Shown here: positions 20,295-24,828 of the stretch, piece by piece | How the letters are laid out: each line of letters begins with the position of its first letter | Numbering within the stretch: the stretch's first letter is position 1 | Source of the DNA: Clostridia bacterium | GTDB lineage: Bacteria > Bacillota > Clostridia > Oscillospirales > CAG-382 | Reading direction: 5' to 3' | Assembly (NCBI GenBank): GCA_900757905.1 | Contig: CAAEPN010000150.1 | Span: forward strand, 1-24,828 | Length of the DNA stretch: 24,828 nt | The notes under the pieces: generated by a model | Told to the model about the DNA's origin: nothing | The model's database searches: none | Seen by the model: the letters and a program-made list of their open reading frames with translations, nothing else | Position numbers and translations under genes: made by a program

Positions 20295-23200
20295 ATGAGA
20301 AAAAACAACCGAATGTCCGCATTTGCGCCGCTTGCCTTATCGCTTGCGCTGCTTTTCGGACTTTTCACGCTCGCGGCCGGCGCTGTGGGCGGCGTCATGG
20401 CCGGGGACGGCTCGGCGGAAGCTCCGTATGAGATTGCGGACGCTGCCGACCTTGCCGCTTTCCGCGACCTTGTCAACGCCACACCGTCGAGTACGGCAAA
20501 CGCCGTGCTTGTGGCCGACATCGACCTTGAAAACAAGGAATGGAAACGCATTTTCCCGGATTCCGGCTACATCACCGAAGCCTATGCCGGAACGTTTGAC
20601 GGTGCGTTCCACACGATAACCGGCTTAAAGGTAACTGCCTCCGCCTCCAACCAAGGTTTGTTCGGCGGCATCGGCCTTGCAACCGTGGACGGCAAGACCG
20701 TTACAGCTACCGTTAAGAATTTAAACGTTGAGGGCTCGGTCACGGCTTCCAACAATAACGTTGGTGGTATCGTCGGTCAGATAAATGCCGGAAGCGTACT
20801 AAACTGCTCGTTTACGGGTTCCGTGTCCTCTTCTAAGGCCAGAGCCAATATCGGCGGTATCGTCGGCTACGTGAACGGCGATAAGCCGGATAAGAAACCG
20901 ACTGTCGTTATCTCCGGCTGCGTCAACCGTGCAAGCGTTCTGACGGAAAAAGACGCGCTGAACACAGTGGCAGGCGGTATTGTCGGCTATGCCAAATATA
21001 CCGAAATCACGGACTGCTACAATGCCGGCACGGTTTCCGGCACAAGCCGCACGGGCGGCATCGGCGGTCAGCTTCAGAATAACGTCACGGCTGCCAATTG
21101 CTATAACATCGGCAAAATGAACGGCTCCTCGGCCGGCGAGCTTGCCGGATTTTTGTACAGCTCCTCAAGCTTTGCAAACAGCTATTATACGGAAACCGCT
21201 GTCGGTGCAGGTACCGGTAAAGTGACCGATTGCGGCGTGATCTCCGATGCGGAAACACTTCTTGCCGCTCTCGGAAACGCTTTTGTCGCCGATACGGCTA
21301 ACATAAATGACGGCTATCCGGTTCTTTCTTGGGAAACCGGCAGCGCACCGATCGAAAAAGACCCGAAAATCCTGCTTTCGGACGTGATCCTCGATGTAAA
21401 CGCCGGTTATGAGCATCCGACGGCGACCTTAACGGTTACCTATAAAGACATGGACGAACAACCGGCCATTGTCTGGACGCTCGAAAGCGGCGAAAACGTC
21501 ATTGAGCTTATCGCACCGGAAAGTCCGAAAGAAAACAATGCTTCGATTATTGCCCGTGTGCTTGCGCCCGGCAAGGCTGTCGTTAAGGCCGAAACCGAGG
21601 ACGGCGCTTACAGCGCGACCTGTACGGTTCTTGCTGTTCCGCAGATGTCCGGACGTGAGATCGACGGCACGGTTGCCGTCGGCTTTACGGTGGAAGCCAA
21701 AATTTCGGTTCTCGGTGCAAATCCGTATGATTACGATACCTATCCGGAGCTTTCGTTCCAGTGGAAGTATCTTACCGAAGAAGAATATCTTTCCGGCAAG
21801 ACCGGCTATAACGACTATCACGATATAAAAGGCGCGACGGCGCGCACCTTTACGATTCCCGAAGACCTCGAAGGCTGCTATCTTTCCTACACCGTCACAA
21901 CGGCTGCCGGCAAGACCGACATGCCCTCATCGCCGGTTGTCGTAAAATCCCATGCAGCCGGCGTCCTTGCGGCTGACCGCGCGGCGCTTGATTTAGATAC
22001 CTCTGCACCGATAAAGGAGGCCGGTTCGCTTACGCTTCCGACCGCCGGTGTGAACGGCTCGGTCATCGCTTGGACTTCGAGCGACAGCACTGTTATTGAC
22101 CCGGAAACCGGCGTTATCACACTCCCCAAGACCGGCATTGCCACAGTAAAACTCACCGCGGAGCTTACCGCCGAGGGCGCTTCGGCGACCAAGGAATTTA
22201 CCTTTACGGTATATTCCGAAGAAGCCGTTAAGGAAGAGCTTGCCGATATGCAAAAGCGCCTTTCGAAAGCGCTTGACCTCTTACACAAGTCCGGCACTCT
22301 CAAGCCGGTCTACGGCAAGGATACCAACGTCCTCGATATGATTGGGGAACGCCTTGCCGCAAGCGGCGAGGACATCACGCTTGCCATTACGGAGATCGAA
22401 ACCGTCTACGACGGCGCTTCGATTGACGAAAACGGTGTTATCACCTATTTCTTTGCCGACCCGAACACGACGCCTGCCCGTCATTCGGCAACGCTTCGCG
22501 TAAAGCTTGACGCTTCCCTTGAAACGGCGCACCAAAGCTACACGGTAACGGTCGTTGTTCCGTGGGACGCCGAACGCGTCAAGGACCTCATGCGCGAGGA
22601 AATTTTAGCCGGTCTGGAGCTTGACGTTTCCGCGCCGCTTACCGAAAATATCACGCTTCCGGCTATCATCGACGGCAAAGCGTGGACGCTTGTTTCGTGG
22701 GCCTCCTCGGACGCGGGTGCGCTTTCCGTAAAGGACGGTGCAAACAAAACAAAGCCGTACACCGGCGTTATCCACCGCGGCAAGGACGACCGTGCAGTCA
22801 CGCTGACGGCAGCGTTCACGTTTGGTTTTACTTCGACCGACGAACCGGAGATCGTTTTGTACAAAACGTTCGACGTGACGGTTGCGAAGTTAGATGACAG
22901 CGCATTGGAGGAGATTCGCGCTTCTCTTGCGGAAAAACTCGAAAACGGCTTTAAAAAGGCCGGACTGCGTGACGCCTATACCGGCGAAGCCCTCACCGAA
23001 ACCGACGGCGTTTATACGGTCAAGGGCGATATCGGTTACCCGACCACACGCGATTTCGGCATTGACGGTGCGCTTGTTCCGGTAAGCATTACCTCGGACA
23101 ACGAGGCGCTTATCCGTTCGACCGACGTAAACAACGCCGCACGCACCGAAGTTTACCGCCCCATGGTTGGAGAAGATACCGAAAGCGTAACCGTAACAGT

Positions 23201-24800
23201 TACACTTACCGATAAAGAAAGCGGCGTTTCGGTTTCGAAAGAGCTGCATTTTGCCGTTCTTCCGTTAACGGAGGAAGAGATTCAAGCAGAAAAAGCGCTC
23301 ATGGACAAGGTTATCGAAAACTATTTCGAGGGAATCCGCGGCACGAACAAGACCGCTGCCAATATCCGCTATGACCTTAAGCCGTTTACCGAGGTCTACG
23401 AAGAAGACGGAAAACTCGTTTGGGTACGCGATACGGCGTCCATGACCGGCCACGGCATTGTCCCGACAGCGCTTAACAACTGGCAGACGCTTGAAGCATG
23501 GCGTTTGTTCCGCTCGTCAAACCCGGCGGCCATTACGCATGAAAATCTGCTTGTTACGCTTCAGAGCAACCCGAAAGCGGTGAAGATCGATTCCGCACTT
23601 TCGAGCGAAACGCTCGGCAAATACGGCGCGCTCTATAAGAACGACCCGGAGACCTATGCAAAGTATGCACCGCTTGCCGATCTGTATTACAGAGAGGTAA
23701 GCGCCGATGTCGTTGTGCGCGGCCGCTATACCGCAGCAAGCGAAACCAATCCGCAGCCGGTTGAGGAAACGGTAAACGTAACCTTTACACTGAAAGCCGA
23801 TAAAACGGATTGGCTCGCAGCAGTCAAGGTCGAAGACCTGCCGGAGGGTACAACGGCGCTGGATGTATTCACGAAGATTCTTGATGAAAACGGCTACACC
23901 TACGGCAACCGCGGCGGTTACATTTATTCGGTCACGAATCCGGACGGCACGACGCTTGAAGAATTCACCGACGGTAAATATTCCGGTTGGTTGTATAAGG
24001 TCAACGGAAAGATGCCGGATGTCATGATGAGCGCTTACGGCGTTAAGAGCGGCGATAAGATCGTGGTTTATTACACCAAGAACTATATGGAAGAATTTGA
24101 CAGCGGCAGCGGCGGTTCTTCTTCGTCCGGCACTTCGGAGAGCGGCAAGACCGACGAAACCGATAAGACCGATAAGACGGATGAGGCCGGCAAGGACACC
24201 GAAAAAGATCCGGAAAAGGAACCCGAAAAGGATCCCGAAACCAAGCCGGAAACGGTTTCATTTGAGGATATTGACGGACACTGGGCAGCCGAGAATATCA
24301 AAAAAGCCGCCGAGGCCGGCTACATGAACGGTATCGGAGAAAACACCTTTGCACCGGACAGCGTTTTAACGCGTGCGATGTTTGTGACGATATTACATCG
24401 GGTTGCAGGCACTCCGGCTGTGACGGCGAAAGCGGCCTTTACGGATGTTGCAGACGGTGCATGGTATGCGGATTCCGTGGCATGGGCGGCCGAAAAAGGC
24501 ATTGTCAAGGGTATCAGCGAAACAGAATTTGCACCGGACGCTTTTGTGACGCGCGAACAGATGGCGCTTATTCTTTACCGTTACGCGGCAAAGGACGCTG
24601 ACAAGGCCGAAAAAACGGCGTTTAGCGATATTGACGCGCTTGCGGAAGAGTCGATTGCGGCCGTTGAATGGGCATTTGCCAAGGGACTTATCACCGGTAT
24701 GACGGAAAGCGTCTTTGCACCGGAGGATAATGCCACGCGTGCGCAGGCTGCCACGATTTTTGTACGGTTTGCAGCTTCCCTTGCTTCGGAAGAAAAGTAA
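20295..24800 (+). CDS. Large secreted SLH-anchored surface protein with a transcobalamin-like DUF4430 domain
   Basis: A 1501-residue extracellular protein. Residues 1-36 form a signal peptide (basic start, hydrophobic core, Ala-rich exit). About 40-345 hold repeats of the GLUG type: VGGIVGQ (156), IGGIVGY (186), AGGIVGY (227) and TGGIGGQ (254). About 359-553 look Ig-like. About 556-640 resemble an atrophied bacterial Ig domain (VIAWTSSDSTVIDPETGVIT), with further modules starting in helices near 642, 759, 869 and 993. About 1166-1268 match DUF4430, with GTTALDVFTKIL, SGWLYKVNGKMP and VKSGDKIVVYYTKNY; this family relates to the C-terminal domain of transcobalamin. After a Ser/Gly and Lys/Asp/Glu/Pro linker come three SLH repeats (about 1320-1372, 1380-1434, 1442-1495), which bind cell-wall polymer. 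AAAGGAAA precedes the ATG. Control by the cobalamin riboswitch suggests surface corrinoid capture. Confidence 0.9.
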   Translation: MRKNNRMSAFAPLALSLALLFGLFTLAAGAVGGVMAGDGSAEAPYEIADAADLAAFRDLVNATPSSTANAVLVADIDLENKEWKRIFPDSGYITEAYAGTFDGAFHTITGLKVTASASNQGLFGGIGLATVDGKTVTATVKNLNVEGSVTASNNNVGGIVGQINAGSVLNCSFTGSVSSSKARANIGGIVGYVNGDKPDKKPTVVISGCVNRASVLTEKDALNTVAGGIVGYAKYTEITDCYNAGTVSGTSRTGGIGGQLQNNVTAANCYNIGKMNGSSAGELAGFLYSSSSFANSYYTETAVGAGTGKVTDCGVISDAETLLAALGNAFVADTANINDGYPVLSWETGSAPIEKDPKILLSDVILDVNAGYEHPTATLTVTYKDMDEQPAIVWTLESGENVIELIAPESPKENNASIIARVLAPGKAVVKAETEDGAYSATCTVLAVPQMSGREIDGTVAVGFTVEAKISVLGANPYDYDTYPELSFQWKYLTEEEYLSGKTGYNDYHDIKGATARTFTIPEDLEGCYLSYTVTTAAGKTDMPSSPVVVKSHAAGVLAADRAALDLDTSAPIKEAGSLTLPTAGVNGSVIAWTSSDSTVIDPETGVITLPKTGIATVKLTAELTAEGASATKEFTFTVYSEEAVKEELADMQKRLSKALDLLHKSGTLKPVYGKDTNVLDMIGERLAASGEDITLAITEIETVYDGASIDENGVITYFFADPNTTPARHSATLRVKLDASLETAHQSYTVTVVVPWDAERVKDLMREEILAGLELDVSAPLTENITLPAIIDGKAWTLVSWASSDAGALSVKDGANKTKPYTGVIHRGKDDRAVTLTAAFTFGFTSTDEPEIVLYKTFDVTVAKLDDSALEEIRASLAEKLENGFKKAGLRDAYTGEALTETDGVYTVKGDIGYPTTRDFGIDGALVPVSITSDNEALIRSTDVNNAARTEVYRPMVGEDTESVTVTVTLTDKESGVSVSKELHFAVLPLTEEEIQAEKALMDKVIENYFEGIRGTNKTAANIRYDLKPFTEVYEEDGKLVWVRDTASMTGHGIVPTALNNWQTLEAWRLFRSSNPAAITHENLLVTLQSNPKAVKIDSALSSETLGKYGALYKNDPETYAKYAPLADLYYREVSADVVVRGRYTAASETNPQPVEETVNVTFTLKADKTDWLAAVKVEDLPEGTTALDVFTKILDENGYTYGNRGGYIYSVTNPDGTTLEEFTDGKYSGWLYKVNGKMPDVMMSAYGVKSGDKIVVYYTKNYMEEFDSGSGGSSSSGTSESGKTDETDKTDKTDEAGKDTEKDPEKEPEKDPETKPETVSFEDIDGHWAAENIKKAAEAGYMNGIGENTFAPDSVLTRAMFVTILHRVAGTPAVTAKAAFTDVADGAWYADSVAWAAEKGIVKGISETEFAPDAFVTREQMALILYRYAAKDADKAEKTAFSDIDALAEESIAAVEWAFAKGLITGMTESVFAPEDNATRAQAATIFVRFAASLASEEK

Positions 24801-24828
24801 GCCGGAAAATTCAGATTTTTATAAAGCC

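Noticed and set aside
24105..24255. Short repeated Lys/Asp/Glu/Pro codons resembling a repeat array
   Set aside because: This is the low-complexity protein linker before the SLH repeats, in frame and irregular; it is not a CRISPR or DNA repeat.

Overview
The window looks like a chromosomal segment of a Gram-positive, low-to-mid G+C Clostridia-type bacterium, most likely an uncultured gut member of the Oscillospiraceae/Ruminococcaceae group. I infer this from the Firmicutes gene order yicC-remA-gmk-rpoZ-priA-def-fmt, the lipoprotein and SLH cell-surface architecture, the GGAGG-type ribosome binding sites, the ANTAR regulator next to a glutamine-synthetase-family gene, and several near-perfect sigma-A promoters with 17-bp spacers. 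No name can be assigned without a database search.

Layout. Positions 1-836 (-) hold an S1-domain RNA-binding protein cut by the left edge. An intergenic region with TGTGCA-type boxes separates it from a (+) run: a peptide-binding lipoprotein of the OppA type (1171-3003), its terminator, rsmA (3079-3990), a divergent glutamine-synthetase-family enzyme (4050-5228), a pseudo-receiver/ANTAR antiterminator (5251-5838) and a Nudix hydrolase (5865-6296). A bidirectional terminator ends this run. On (-), 6356-7930 encodes a sigma factor with a very long C-terminal extension. Next come a tRNA-Gln(UUG) with its own consensus promoter and terminator, and an AT-richer divergent pair made of a membrane protein and a small HTH regulator around a dense operator (8238-9039). 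A flavoprotein (9161-10360, -) and an AraC regulator (10461-11297, +) form another divergent pair.

The block 11374-19033 (-) is one housekeeping operon read from a consensus promoter at 19079-19107: yicC, remA, gmk, rpoZ, priA, def, fmt, ygjV-like and yugP-like. It links RNA turnover, matrix-gene control, GTP precursor supply, RNA polymerase omega, replication restart and N-terminal formylation/deformylation. coaBC, usually between rpoZ and priA in Firmicutes, is absent. A small helical, ferritin-like protein (19205-19648, -) precedes the last region.

The most interesting part is 19770-24800: a sigma-A promoter, a cobalamin riboswitch, a strong downstream intrinsic terminator, and a 1501-residue secreted protein. 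That protein carries GLUG-type repeats, Ig-like and helical modules, a DUF4430 domain (related to the C-terminal domain of transcobalamin/intrinsic factor) and three SLH cell-wall anchoring repeats. Together this suggests a B12-repressed, cell-wall-anchored corrinoid-capture protein of a Gram-positive bacterium. The second notable item is the glutamine-synthetase-like enzyme, which keeps the metal ligands but appears to lack the ammonium-site Asp, the flap Glu and two active-site Arg residues.
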